From positions 3,247,001 through 3,311,000 of the forward strand of contig NZ_CP071448.1 of the NCBI RefSeq assembly GCF_017352115.1: a stretch of 64,000 nt of DNA. Direction: 5' to 3'. A model generated the notes under the pieces. That model was not told the origin of the DNA. It searched no databases and saw nothing but the letters and a program-made list of their open reading frames with translations. The stretch comes from Flavobacterium endoglycinae. Lineage in GTDB: Bacteria > Bacteroidota > Bacteroidia > Flavobacteriales > Flavobacteriaceae. Both the position numbers and the translations under genes were made by a program. This document shows, one piece after another, positions 25,982 through 35,127 of the stretch (position 1 is its first letter; the number at the start of each line of letters is the position of its first letter).

Positions 25982-26827
25982 ATGAGCGCAAAAAGTAATG
26001 TAACTGTAATAATTCCGTGTTATAATGACGGTTTGTATATTATGCAGGCGCTTAATTCTGTTTTGAATCAAACGGTAAAAGCAGATAAAATTATAATTGT
26101 TGATGATGGATCAAATCAGGAAACTAAAAAAGTTCTAGAAAAAATCAAAAATGATGAAGTAACTATTATTTATCAAGAAAATCAAGGAGTTTGTAAAGCA
26201 AGAAATAATGCTATTCAATTGGCCGAAACAGATTATATTCTTAATCTTGATGCCGATGATTATTTCGAACCGACTTTTATAGAAAAAGCAATAGATATCT
26301 TAAACCATAATCAAGAAATTGCGGTAGTAGGCTGTTTGGTAAAAACGCTAACCAATAATCGAATCGATACGGAAATAAAAAAACCTTTAGGAGGAGTCGT
26401 GAAAGATTTTATTGTAAAAAATAATGGTATTGCCAGTTCATTATTTAGAAAACAATGCTGGGAACAGGTTTCGGGTTACGATGAAAATATGAAAAATGGT
26501 TATGAAGATTGGGAATTTTGGATTGCCATTTTAAAACATAATTGGAAAATGCATATTATTCAGGAGCCTTTGTTTGTGTACAGAATTAAACCACAATCAA
26601 GAGATCAAAAAGCTGCTGCCCAACATGATTTCAATCTGAAAAAATATATATTTTTAAAACATAAAGAACTATTCGAAGAACATTTTGAGTTTTACGCTCT
26701 TGAACTTTTAAGACAGAATTCTATTTTTAGAACTAACAAGAATAAACATAAAAACTCTATTGATTTTAAAATTGGAAATGCCATTTTTGAACCGATACGA
26801 TTTCTAAAAAAAATAATTAAAAAATGA
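25982..26827 (+). CDS. Glycosyltransferase family 2 (paralogue of the next gene)
   Basis: 281 residues. VTVIIPCYNDGLYIMQALNS, IVDDGSNQETKKVLEKI, QGVCKARNNAIQLAETDYI and LNLDADDYFEP are the donor-side motifs. GYDENMKNGYEDWEFWIAI near residue 170 is the acceptor-side ED motif. The following gene has a nearly identical ED segment and the same arrangement to the end, including a basic C-terminus, so the two look like a tandem duplication that has diverged. It overlaps that gene by 4 bases. Confidence 0.88.
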   Translation: MSAKSNVTVIIPCYNDGLYIMQALNSVLNQTVKADKIIIVDDGSNQETKKVLEKIKNDEVTIIYQENQGVCKARNNAIQLAETDYILNLDADDYFEPTFIEKAIDILNHNQEIAVVGCLVKTLTNNRIDTEIKKPLGGVVKDFIVKNNGIASSLFRKQCWEQVSGYDENMKNGYEDWEFWIAILKHNWKMHIIQEPLFVYRIKPQSRDQKAAAQHDFNLKKYIFLKHKELFEEHFEFYALELLRQNSIFRTNKNKHKNSIDFKIGNAIFEPIRFLKKIIKK

Positions 26828-27675
26828 ATCCTCTTGTTTCAGTAATTGTTCCATGTTACAAACAGGCGCATTTTCTTAAAGAATCCTTGCAGTCGGTTTT
26901 AGACCAGACTTATGCAGAGTGGGAGTGTATCATTGTAAACGACGGCAGTCCTGATAATGTCTCTGAAATTGCTCAGCAATGGACTCAAAAAGATTCACGA
27001 TTTATTTATCTAGAAAAAGAAAACGGCGGATTAAGCAGTGCTAGAAATTTTGGAATCAAATCAGCGAAAGGAAAATATATTTTGCCCCTTGATGCCGATG
27101 ATATTTTACATGAGGAATATTTAAGTAAAACAGTTCCTGAATTAGAACAAAATTCAGAATTAGCAATCGTTTCCAGTTACAGTAAGTTTTTTATAAAAGA
27201 GAAAACAAATGTCGTTTACGAACTGAAACCTCAAGGAAGTGAATGCACCAATTTGTTATATGTAAACCAATTGGTAGCGACTTCACTATATCGTAAAAAA
27301 AACTGGGAAGAAGTTGGCGGTTATGACGAAAGCATGAAAAAAGGCTTTGAAGACTGGGAGTTTTGGATTGCCATAACAAAAACAGGATTAAAATATAAAA
27401 TAATTCCTGAATTTTTGTTTTACTATCGAAAAGCTAAAAAATCAATGCTAGTCAATACGGTTTCTAATCATGCAGCTGAGGTTAAAGAATATATTTTTAA
27501 AAAACACCGCGAATGTTATATAGCTGATTTTGATAATTGCATGACGGTACTCTTTTATGAGCAAAATGCACTTCAAAAAAATCAGAAAAAAATTAAGAAA
27601 TCTATTGAATACAAAATAGCTAAAGCAATTTGTAAGCCTTACAGAATGCTTAAGAAAATGTGGCGCAAAAAATAA
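26824..27675 (+). CDS. Glycosyltransferase family 2 (paralogue of the previous gene)
   Basis: 283 residues. VSVIVPCYKQAHFLKESLQS, IVNDGSPDNVSEIAQQW, NGGLSSARNFGIKSAKGKY, LPLDADDILHEEY and GYDESMKKGFEDWEFWIAI are all present. Resemblance to the gene at 25982 runs through the C-terminus (SIEYKIAKAICKPYRMLKK versus SIDFKIGNAIFEPIRFLKK). Two such close paralogues side by side may add consecutive, chemically similar linkages. It overlaps the upstream gene by 4 bases. Confidence 0.88.
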   Translation: MNPLVSVIVPCYKQAHFLKESLQSVLDQTYAEWECIIVNDGSPDNVSEIAQQWTQKDSRFIYLEKENGGLSSARNFGIKSAKGKYILPLDADDILHEEYLSKTVPELEQNSELAIVSSYSKFFIKEKTNVVYELKPQGSECTNLLYVNQLVATSLYRKKNWEEVGGYDESMKKGFEDWEFWIAITKTGLKYKIIPEFLFYYRKAKKSMLVNTVSNHAAEVKEYIFKKHRECYIADFDNCMTVLFYEQNALQKNQKKIKKSIEYKIAKAICKPYRMLKKMWRKK

Positions 27676-27680
27676 GTATC

Positions 27681-28460
27681 ATGATATCAGTTGTTATTAG
27701 AACAAAAAACCAGGCCGACGCACTTAATTTTGCGTTGAAAAATCTAACCGAAAGATATCTAAAAAGTATTTCTGAAATCATAGTAGTCGATAATGAATCT
27801 ACAGATAACAGTAAAGAAATCGCTGAAAAATACAACGCCCGTTTTGTCACCATTAAAAATTTCAGTTTTGGGGGCAGTGCAAATGTATGCGCCCAAGAAG
27901 CAAAATATCCGATTGTGGTTATTTTTAGTTCGCATTCATATCCTGTAAGTCATGATTTTTTTGAATTAATTCAGCACAAATTCAATCAAAATCCTAATTT
28001 GGCAGGTTTGCGTTGTCTGCATAATCCGAGCGATTATAAAAATTACATAAATCAAGTATCAGTTCTAACAGATCCTAATAAATCGGGATTGATATTTTCT
28101 GGCTCAGCATTTAGTCGTTCCGTTTGGGAAAAATTTCCTTTTAAAGAAGATGTTGCTACCTTTGAAGATAAAGAATGGACAACCAGAGTTATTAAAGAAG
28201 GTTACGAAATAGACTTTGTTCCCTCTATATTTTGTTATGATATTAAAAGAACAAAAAAGCAATTGTTTTTTCGATTTAAAAATGATGTAGTAGGTAATTA
28301 TCAATTATGGCATCAAGATATTACATTGGCTAATGTCATGAAAGGACTATTGGTAGGAATGTATAATTTGCTGAAAAACTTCTTCATAGATTTTTATTAC
28401 ATAATACGTCGCTTTTTTTATTTAATCGGATTTATAACGAACAAGCCTAAAAAGTTTTAA
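27681..28460 (+). CDS. Glycosyltransferase family 2
   Basis: 259 residues from the ATG at 27681. I prefer this start over the GTG at 27660, because the GT2 fold begins at MISVVIRTKNQADALNF and the ATG is 5 bases after the previous stop. IVVDNESTDNSKEIAEKY near residue 34 and FGGSANVCAQEAKYPIVVIF are the donor-side features. The DxD appears replaced by SSHSYP (no aspartates), which is unusual. The late motif FEDKEWTTRVIKEGYE is normal. The C-terminus has a hydrophobic, aromatic stretch that may sit in the membrane. Altered metal use or another role is possible. Confidence 0.8.
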   Translation: MISVVIRTKNQADALNFALKNLTERYLKSISEIIVVDNESTDNSKEIAEKYNARFVTIKNFSFGGSANVCAQEAKYPIVVIFSSHSYPVSHDFFELIQHKFNQNPNLAGLRCLHNPSDYKNYINQVSVLTDPNKSGLIFSGSAFSRSVWEKFPFKEDVATFEDKEWTTRVIKEGYEIDFVPSIFCYDIKRTKKQLFFRFKNDVVGNYQLWHQDITLANVMKGLLVGMYNLLKNFFIDFYYIIRRFFYLIGFITNKPKKF

Positions 28461-28481
28461 TTAGAATTATTCAGCCTTTTA

Positions 28482-29510
28482 ATGACCAAAAATAATAATT
28501 TTGACTTTTTACGTTTTTTGTTTGCAATTCTAGTAGTTGTGTCTCACTCTTTTCCATTGTCTGGCAGCAATGAAACCAAACAATGGATTTATGAAATTAC
28601 CAATGGACAAATTGTTCTAGCCCAAATAGGCTTAAGTGGTTTTTTTATAATCAGCGGTTTTTTTATATTCCAAAGTCTTGAAAGAAGCAGTAATCTGAAA
28701 GAATATTTCAAAAAGAGATTTTTAAGACTTTTTCCAGCCTTATTTTTTGTTTTGCTTTTTTCGGTCCTTCTGGCTCCGTTTGTTTATAATGGAAATATTA
28801 CTTTTCTAAAAAACAAAGAAGTATATACCTATCTGCCTTTCAATCTTACTTTATACGGATTTCAGTCGGGTATAAAAGGAGTTTTCGATCAAAATCCGTA
28901 TCATGCTATAAATGGTTCTTTATGGACAATTCGGTATGAATTTACATTGTATGTCGTTCTGGCATTTTTATTCTTTTTTAGAAATAATAGAAAAATAAAA
29001 ATGATAATGCTTTCGGCTGTTTTTATCCTTTTTGTTTTTCTTTACAATTTTTGTTTAAAGAGATTTGGAAATGCCGAATTGTTTGGATTTCAAGGCGTTC
29101 ATGTTTTAAATTTAGGAACATTTTTTATTGCTGGAAGCGTTTTGGCCTCATTGAAATTACAGAATCTGAAAAATAAACAAGTGATTTTAGGAGTGTTATT
29201 ACTACTTCTATTATTGTCTTTGTATTTTGGAATTTATGAAAAAACGAAACATTTCATTTTTCCAATAGTAGTTTTATTGGTTGGTTTTATACCATTGAAA
29301 TTCATAAATAATTTCGGAAAAACAGGAGATGCTTCCTATGGAATTTACATATACAGTTTTCCTATACAGCAGACTTTAATGTATTTTTTTAAGATGGATA
29401 CCTATACTTTACTGTTTTCATCAGTAGTTCTTTCAATAGTATTTGGCTATCTATCATGGCATTGTATTGAGAAAAAAGCATTGCGATATAAAAGAATCAA
29501 AACAGCATAA
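28482..29510 (+). CDS. Acyltransferase 3 family membrane protein (OafA-like)
   Basis: Integral membrane O-acyltransferase of 342 residues, expected to add acetyl or a related acyl group to a sugar while it crosses or faces the membrane. It starts with NNNFDFLRFLFAILVVVSHS, with the conserved R and the catalytic His of the first helix. FFIISGFFIFQSLERSSN near residue 58, KRFLRLFPALFFVL near residue 80 and NGSLWTIRYEFTLYVVL near residue 145 follow. About ten hydrophobic segments are visible. There is no C-terminal SGNH domain. It is the first of three acyltransferase systems in this operon. Two bases separate it from the preferred start of the next gene. Confidence 0.87.
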   Translation: MTKNNNFDFLRFLFAILVVVSHSFPLSGSNETKQWIYEITNGQIVLAQIGLSGFFIISGFFIFQSLERSSNLKEYFKKRFLRLFPALFFVLLFSVLLAPFVYNGNITFLKNKEVYTYLPFNLTLYGFQSGIKGVFDQNPYHAINGSLWTIRYEFTLYVVLAFLFFFRNNRKIKMIMLSAVFILFVFLYNFCLKRFGNAELFGFQGVHVLNLGTFFIAGSVLASLKLQNLKNKQVILGVLLLLLLLSLYFGIYEKTKHFIFPIVVLLVGFIPLKFINNFGKTGDASYGIYIYSFPIQQTLMYFFKMDTYTLLFSSVVLSIVFGYLSWHCIEKKALRYKRIKTA

Positions 29511-29511
29511 A

Positions 29512-30690
29512 ATGAAGAAAGCTGTAAAAAAAATAGTTTATTCCCTGCTTGCCGTTTGGAATCTTTTGAAGTTTTTAATCTTTGATCTTAAAAAGATTAA
29601 AAACGCAGAAGTAGTATGCTTTTTCCCATTTTATAAAACAGGTGGTGCAGAAAAAGTACATTTAAACATTGTAAAAGCCATTAGTTCCAAAAACGTCTGT
29701 GTTATTTTTACAGTGCATTCAGCAACCACTAATTTTTATAAAGAGTTTACAGAAAATGCTGAATGCATAGAAATAAATCCTATTCTAAATAAAAAAAACG
29801 ATTTGGTCAACAAATGGCTAATGAAAAGTATTTACAAAAACATTAATCAATCTGCTAATTGTAAAACCGTTTTTGGATGCAATTCGATATACTTCTACAA
29901 AATAATATCCAAAATAAGTGAGAAAATTTCAAGAAACGATTTATTTCATAGTTTCTCCGAAAATGACGAACGCGAAACAGATTTAATATATTCAGCGAAA
30001 TACATCGATAATCGAATTGTGATCAATGATGCCGCTAAAAATGATATCATCAATTTTTATATCAAAAATAAAATTGATGCTATTTATGCTGATAAGATAA
30101 AAGTGATCCATAACGGAATTGAATTGCCAAATTCTGAATTTAAAACAAAAGATAATCCTAACATTCGCATTGGATTTATCGGCAGATGGTCTGCTGAAAA
30201 AAGACCTGAGATTTTCTTAGAAATAGCCAGACAAATCCAGTCAAAATATTCTTTTATATCATTTGTAATGGCTGGAACCGGAATGAAAAGCAATCTGGAT
30301 TTAATTACAAATGCCGGAGTAGAATTTTTAGGCGAAATCACAAATAAAGAACAGTTAGACGAATTGTATGCCGCTCTTAATTTTATAATCATACCATCTG
30401 TTTACGAAGGATTTCCTATGGTAATCATGGAAGGAATGTCACATGGTGTAATACCGGTTTCAACTAATTTAGAAGGAATTAGAGAGCATATCACTTCTGG
30501 TTTTAATGGTATTTTGATTCATGAAACTGATGAAAACAAAATGGCTATTGCTTTTTGCGAATCAATTGAAAAGCTTATTGGCAATTCTGAAGAACGGAAT
30601 TTGCTGTCAAAACAATGTTTTGAATATGCACAAAAACATTTCGGAATAGAAAAATTTAATACATCCTATCAAAAAATCTTGTTGTCGTAA
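29512..30690 (+). CDS. Glycosyltransferase family 4
   Basis: 392 residues from the ATG at 29512, chosen because it lies one base after the acyltransferase stop. The longer reading from 29443 would translate the end of that gene in another frame. GT-B fold: FFPFYKTGGAEKVHLNIVKA near the N-terminus, KVIHNGIELPNSEFK mid-protein, IGFIGRWSAEKRPEIFLEIA opening the C-terminal domain, and IIPSVYEGFPMVIMEGMSHG, the EX7E-type donor motif. Retaining transferase by family. Donor unknown. Confidence 0.88.
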   Translation: MKKAVKKIVYSLLAVWNLLKFLIFDLKKIKNAEVVCFFPFYKTGGAEKVHLNIVKAISSKNVCVIFTVHSATTNFYKEFTENAECIEINPILNKKNDLVNKWLMKSIYKNINQSANCKTVFGCNSIYFYKIISKISEKISRNDLFHSFSENDERETDLIYSAKYIDNRIVINDAAKNDIINFYIKNKIDAIYADKIKVIHNGIELPNSEFKTKDNPNIRIGFIGRWSAEKRPEIFLEIARQIQSKYSFISFVMAGTGMKSNLDLITNAGVEFLGEITNKEQLDELYAALNFIIIPSVYEGFPMVIMEGMSHGVIPVSTNLEGIREHITSGFNGILIHETDENKMAIAFCESIEKLIGNSEERNLLSKQCFEYAQKHFGIEKFNTSYQKILLS

Positions 30691-30691
30691 A

Positions 30692-31855
30692 ATGAGAATC
30701 CTAATGACAGCAATACCAAATCATCATTTTTTTCAATGGGTAAACCAATTGGAAAATTCTGGTCATGAAGTATGCTGGTTTGATATAACAGATGGAGGCC
30801 CAAAAGTAGAGAGAATAAAATGGGTTAATCAGATAAAAGGCTGGAAACTCCGTTTTGATTATCCTTTTCGACATACGATTAAAAATAAATTTCCAAGTCT
30901 ATATCGCTTTATCCAAAAATATAATGAACGAAATGTTCAGGAAGTTTTTCGAAAAATCTTAAATGAATTTCAGCCCGATATTGTACATTGCTTTGAAATG
31001 AAATTAGCCGGTTTGCCTATATTGCCTATTATTGAGCAATATCCAAATATAAAACTGATATATTCATCTTGGGGGAGCGACTTATATTTTTACAATCAGC
31101 TTGGATTGACAAAAGACGAAGTGCAGCAATTTTTAACGCGAACGGATTATTTAATTACAGATTGCCGAAGAGATTATGAAATCGCCTTGCAAAACGATTT
31201 TAAAAATACTTTTTTAGGAGTTTTTCCGGGAAACGGAGGAATTACTCTCGAAAAAGAATTCATCAAAAATGTAAATGAGAGAGAGAATATTTTAATTAAG
31301 GGCTACGATGACGAAATAGGAAAAGCAATAAAAATTATTGAGGCTTTAGAACTAGTTCCGGTAGACGTAATTAAAAAGTTTAAAATAATAGTGTACAGCA
31401 CAGACACCGTTGTAAAAAAACGAATTGAAGAATCGGAACATTTCAACTCTTTTGAAATAAAAATCATTGATCGTCATGGTTTTATTTCAAATGCAGAACT
31501 TCTAAAATTAATGGGAAACAGTATTATTCACATAGCAAATAGTATTTCTGATGGTATGCCCAATGTTTTATTAGAAGCCATGGGAATGGGAGCATTTCCT
31601 ATACAATCAAATCCTGGAAAAGTTGCCGAAGAAGTTTTGGAAAATGGTATTAACGGTTATTTAATAAACGATCCTTTAGATACGACTGCAATTGCGAAAC
31701 TAATTGAAAGTGCAGTTAGTAATACAGAATTAAGAAAAACAGCGCAAGAGTACAATACAAAATTCATTGCCGATAAATACAATAGAAAAAAGTTGAAAGA
31801 AGAAATACTTCAATTATATACAGATGTTCTTTCATCTAAAAACAATACCAAATAA
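30692..31855 (+). CDS. Glycosyltransferase family 4
   Basis: 387 residues. Start MRILMTAIPNHHFFQWVNQL, one base after the previous stop. The mid-protein segment IYSSWGSDLYFY and the C-terminal ISDGMPNVLLEAMGMGAFPI are typical of GT4, the latter being the donor-binding helix with the conserved Glu. The C-terminal domain ends with helices that fold back on the N-domain, as usual. It overlaps the next gene by one base. Substrate unknown. Confidence 0.83.
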   Translation: MRILMTAIPNHHFFQWVNQLENSGHEVCWFDITDGGPKVERIKWVNQIKGWKLRFDYPFRHTIKNKFPSLYRFIQKYNERNVQEVFRKILNEFQPDIVHCFEMKLAGLPILPIIEQYPNIKLIYSSWGSDLYFYNQLGLTKDEVQQFLTRTDYLITDCRRDYEIALQNDFKNTFLGVFPGNGGITLEKEFIKNVNERENILIKGYDDEIGKAIKIIEALELVPVDVIKKFKIIVYSTDTVVKKRIEESEHFNSFEIKIIDRHGFISNAELLKLMGNSIIHIANSISDGMPNVLLEAMGMGAFPIQSNPGKVAEEVLENGINGYLINDPLDTTAIAKLIESAVSNTELRKTAQEYNTKFIADKYNRKKLKEEILQLYTDVLSSKNNTK

Positions 31856-32736
31856 TGAAACTATCGATAGTAATCGTAACAAAAAATAGAGCCAAAGAAT
31901 TAGAAATAACCCTAAATAAGTTACTAAATGTACTAGATTTGACTCAGCATGAAATATTGGTTTTTATCGATGGATGCCCTCAAACACAAGAATTAATTTC
32001 TAAATATGATCAGGTTCAATGGTCATTTACAGAAAAAAGCATTGGAGCTTCTCCAGCACGAAATGCATTGTACCCAAAAGCAAAAGGAGAAATTTTAATT
32101 GGATTGGATGACGATGCGCATCTTTTAAATACTGATTTCATTCTTAAAATTGAAAACACCTTTTTAGAAAATCCAAAAGCAGGAATAATTGCATTTCAGG
32201 AAATAAAAGGCATATTCTTAAATGATAGAGAAGCTTTGCAGGCTAGAGAACCAGAAAATAAAAAATATATAACCAACGATTTTATTGGTTGTGGTTTTGC
32301 TATTAAAAATAAAGTGTATAAAGAAACCAGAGGATTTCCAGTCTGGATTGATATTTACGGAGAAGAATCTTGTCTTACCATTGAAGTTATCGATTTAGGA
32401 TATGATATTGTATACAATAACGAAATAATAGTAAACCACAGAGTCGACAGAAAACAAAGACTTGCACTGGGACGAAATTATTTTAGATTTGAAAAGCAAC
32501 TCAAAAATGCCGCTTACTATTATCTGGTTTATTATCCTAATCCATTTTTGAAGATTGCGAAACTAATGTTTCATAATTTCAAAAAATACGCACTTACAGA
32601 CAAAAAATGCTTTGTTCTGTTCTTAAAATCTAATTTTACTGTTTTTGTAAATCTGCCAAAAATTTTAAAATTCAGAAAACCGGTTTCTCGTGAGACCATA
32701 TTAAAAATCAAATCATTAAACAGTATTAAATACTAA
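31855..32736 (+). CDS. Glycosyltransferase family 2
   Basis: 293 residues. LSIVIVTKNRAKELEITLNK at the N-terminus, FIDGCPQTQELISKY near residue 37, GASPARNALYPKAKGE near residue 64, and LIGLDDDAHLLNTDF near residue 81 with a DDD cluster. GEESCLTIEVIDLGYDIVYN near residue 167 is the acceptor-side motif; VNHRVDRKQR follows. This arrangement is common in polysaccharide loci of Bacteroidota. Coupled to the upstream gene through TAATG. Confidence 0.86.
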   Translation: MKLSIVIVTKNRAKELEITLNKLLNVLDLTQHEILVFIDGCPQTQELISKYDQVQWSFTEKSIGASPARNALYPKAKGEILIGLDDDAHLLNTDFILKIENTFLENPKAGIIAFQEIKGIFLNDREALQAREPENKKYITNDFIGCGFAIKNKVYKETRGFPVWIDIYGEESCLTIEVIDLGYDIVYNNEIIVNHRVDRKQRLALGRNYFRFEKQLKNAAYYYLVYYPNPFLKIAKLMFHNFKKYALTDKKCFVLFLKSNFTVFVNLPKILKFRKPVSRETILKIKSLNSIKY

Positions 32737-32754
32737 CCCAAAGAGGAAACAAGA

Positions 32755-34191
32755 ATGCTATTTAATTCCTTTAATTTTGCTTTATTTCTACCTGTCGTTT
32801 TTATATTGTACTGGTTTGTAACCAATAAAAATTTAAAAATTCAAAATGCTCTCTTACTCATTTCAAGTTATTTCTTTTATTCTTGCTGGGATTGGCGTTT
32901 TGTGTTTCTCCTTATTTTTTCTACTTTATTAGATTATTTTTCTGGAATACAAATTGAGAAAAGCAATAATCCCAATGAAAGAAAATTTTGGTTTTGGCTC
33001 AGTATTACAATCAATCTCGGATTTTTAGGAGTTTTTAAATATTTCAATTTTTTTGCTGACTCACTAAAAGACTTAATATCTGTTTTTGGGTTTCAAGTCA
33101 ATATGTGGTCATTAAAAGTGATTTTGCCTATCGGAATTTCTTTTTATACTTTTCACGGTTTATCATATGTAATTGATATCTATAAAAAAAGAATCAATGC
33201 CGAGAAAAATTTTATCGATTATGCGGTTTTTGTTTCTTATTTCCCTTTGTTAGTAGCCGGACCTATAGAACGTGCAACACATCTTCTGCCTCAAATAAAA
33301 AAGAAAAGAATTTTTAACTATGATCAAGCAGCAGATGGATTAAGACAAATTCTCTGGGGATTATTCAAGAAAATTGTAATAGCAGATAATTGTGCCGTTT
33401 ATGCCAATATGATTTTTAACGACTCAGCCCATTATTCAGGAAGTACTTTAGTGATGGGAGCTGTGTTTTTTGCTTTTCAGATTTATGGCGATTTTTCTGG
33501 ATATTCAGATATTGCATTAGGTACATCCCGATTATTTGGAATTGAATTGCTGCAGAATTTCTCATTTCCATATTTCTCAAGAGATATAGCCGAATTTTGG
33601 AGACGATGGCACATTTCCTTAACCACATGGTTCAAGGATTATTTATACATTCCGCTTGGAGGAAGCCGTGGAGGAAAATGGGTTCAAATTAGAAATACTT
33701 TTATCGTTTTTCTTGTCAGTGGTTTTTGGCATGGGGCAAATTGGACGTTTATAATTTGGGGATTACTCAATGCGATATATTTTTTACCCTTACTCATCTT
33801 TAATAAAAACAGAGATCACCTCGAAATAATTGCTTACAAATCGAATTGGCCATCATTTAGAGAAATTTTTCTAGTTCTAATTACTTTTGGGCTAACTGTA
33901 TTTGCATGGATTTTTTTTAGAGCCAATAACATTCATCATGCATTTCAATATATATCTGGAATCTTTTCTAAATCCTTGTTCTCAATTCCTGATTTAAGAC
34001 CACGAGATGTTATTTCATTAATAATCATATTCATGATTATGGAATGGCTTGGCCGAAGAAACAAATATGCATTAGAAAAAATGGGGTTTCAATATCACCG
34101 TATTTTTAGATGGACGCTTTATAGTGTACTTTTAATTGTCATTTTTCTTTTCGGAACTCAGGAACAAGAATTTATTTATTTCCAATTTTAG
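32755..34191 (+). CDS. MBOAT family O-acyltransferase (AlgI-like), copy 1
   Basis: 478-residue polytopic membrane protein that transfers acyl groups across the membrane for glycan O-acetylation, in the manner of AlgI in alginate acetylation. About ten hydrophobic segments are seen. Key motifs are YFFYSCWDWRFVFLLIF near residue 38, FHGLSYVIDIYKKR near residue 131, FWRRWHISLTTWFKDYLYIP near residue 282, and SGFWHGANW with the presumed catalytic His326. It pairs with the SGNH-like gene directly downstream. A second, very similar MBOAT lies at 38611, with the equivalent histidine at the same residue number. Confidence 0.93.
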   Translation: MLFNSFNFALFLPVVFILYWFVTNKNLKIQNALLLISSYFFYSCWDWRFVFLLIFSTLLDYFSGIQIEKSNNPNERKFWFWLSITINLGFLGVFKYFNFFADSLKDLISVFGFQVNMWSLKVILPIGISFYTFHGLSYVIDIYKKRINAEKNFIDYAVFVSYFPLLVAGPIERATHLLPQIKKKRIFNYDQAADGLRQILWGLFKKIVIADNCAVYANMIFNDSAHYSGSTLVMGAVFFAFQIYGDFSGYSDIALGTSRLFGIELLQNFSFPYFSRDIAEFWRRWHISLTTWFKDYLYIPLGGSRGGKWVQIRNTFIVFLVSGFWHGANWTFIIWGLLNAIYFLPLLIFNKNRDHLEIIAYKSNWPSFREIFLVLITFGLTVFAWIFFRANNIHHAFQYISGIFSKSLFSIPDLRPRDVISLIIIFMIMEWLGRRNKYALEKMGFQYHRIFRWTLYSVLLIVIFLFGTQEQEFIYFQF

Positions 34192-34192
34192 T

Positions 34193-35098
34193 ATGAAAAA
34201 GTTTTTAATTAGAATTCTAATATTTGGTGTAATCTTCTTTACCGTAGATAAATTATTTTATGTCTTTTTGGTAACAGCTCCAGAGCTGGAAACAGACAAA
34301 AGGTTAGAACAGCTTATACAAGGAAAGATCAATAAAGAAATAATTGTAATGGGATCCTCACGAGGAGCTGATAATATTATAGCTGGTCAAATTGAAAAAG
34401 AAACGGGTAAAAGCGCTTATAACATTTCTTATATCGGATCGAATATTCAGTTTCATGTGTTTTTGCTCAAAACATTATTAAAATATAATAAGAAGCCTGA
34501 AATCATAATATTATCAGTAGATAATCCTTATGAATTTATAGACGAAAAAACACTTACCTTTAGAGTAGACCGACTTCATCCTTTGGTAAAATACAACTAT
34601 ATTAATCAAGAACTTATTAATCAAAATGACAGAAGTCGATTATCATGGTTCTTCTGTTTGGCAAGAATAAATAAAAGCTATTTAACTTTTACAAAAAAGA
34701 AACTAGCAAAAGAAAATACATTACTGCCATGTGGTTCAATGCCGTTAAAAGAAGAATTATCTAAAAGAGATTTAATTTTTAATGCCGAAAAAGAATCATA
34801 TCCAATAGAAAAAGAATTAGAAAGTAAAAGAAAAGAATTTCTCGAATTTCAGGATATTTGCAAGCAAAGTAAAATTAAGATTATTTATTGTTTTGCGCCA
34901 AATTTCAGGACTTATGATCCTGCTTTAGAAAATAGAATCAAATCTATGACTCATTCTGATAACGCATTTTTTGTTTACGATACAGCAGACATGAGATACA
35001 AAAACAATTCTTATTTCTATGATCAGTCCCATTTAAATATAAAAGGCGCAAAGATATTTACAGCAGAATTGAGCAAATTTATAAATTTGAACAAATAA
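34193..35098 (+). CDS. SGNH-hydrolase-like periplasmic protein (AlgJ/DltD-like), copy 1
   Basis: 301 residues from the ATG at 34193, placed right after the MBOAT stop; the reading from 34136 would start inside that gene. An N-terminal signal anchor (FLIRILIFGVIFFTVDKLFY) puts the rest in the periplasm. The nucleophile elbow is GSSRGADN (Gly54, Ser55, Ser56, Arg57), and the C-terminal block is DQSH with Asp277 and His280, so a full Ser-Asp-His set is possible. By analogy with AlgJ/AlgX, it would take the acetyl group from the MBOAT partner and place it on the polymer. Family similarity is weak apart from these motifs. Confidence 0.65.
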   Translation: MKKFLIRILIFGVIFFTVDKLFYVFLVTAPELETDKRLEQLIQGKINKEIIVMGSSRGADNIIAGQIEKETGKSAYNISYIGSNIQFHVFLLKTLLKYNKKPEIIILSVDNPYEFIDEKTLTFRVDRLHPLVKYNYINQELINQNDRSRLSWFFCLARINKSYLTFTKKKLAKENTLLPCGSMPLKEELSKRDLIFNAEKESYPIEKELESKRKEFLEFQDICKQSKIKIIYCFAPNFRTYDPALENRIKSMTHSDNAFFVYDTADMRYKNNSYFYDQSHLNIKGAKIFTAELSKFINLNK

Positions 35099-35127
35099 TT
35101 AATTCCAAACAAGTTAAGCAGGTTACA

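Noticed and set aside
27660..27680. GTG at 27660 as start of the seventh GT2 gene
   Set aside because: It overlaps the upstream gene and adds 7 residues before the GT2 fold, while ATG 27681 sits just after the stop codon.
29443..29511. ATG at 29443 as start of the GT4 gene
   Set aside because: The 23 added residues are a frame-shifted reading of the end of the acyltransferase. ATG 29512 is one base after its stop.
34136..34192. ATG at 34136 as start of the SGNH-like gene
   Set aside because: The added residues overlap the MBOAT coding end in another frame. ATG 34193 starts a proper signal anchor.
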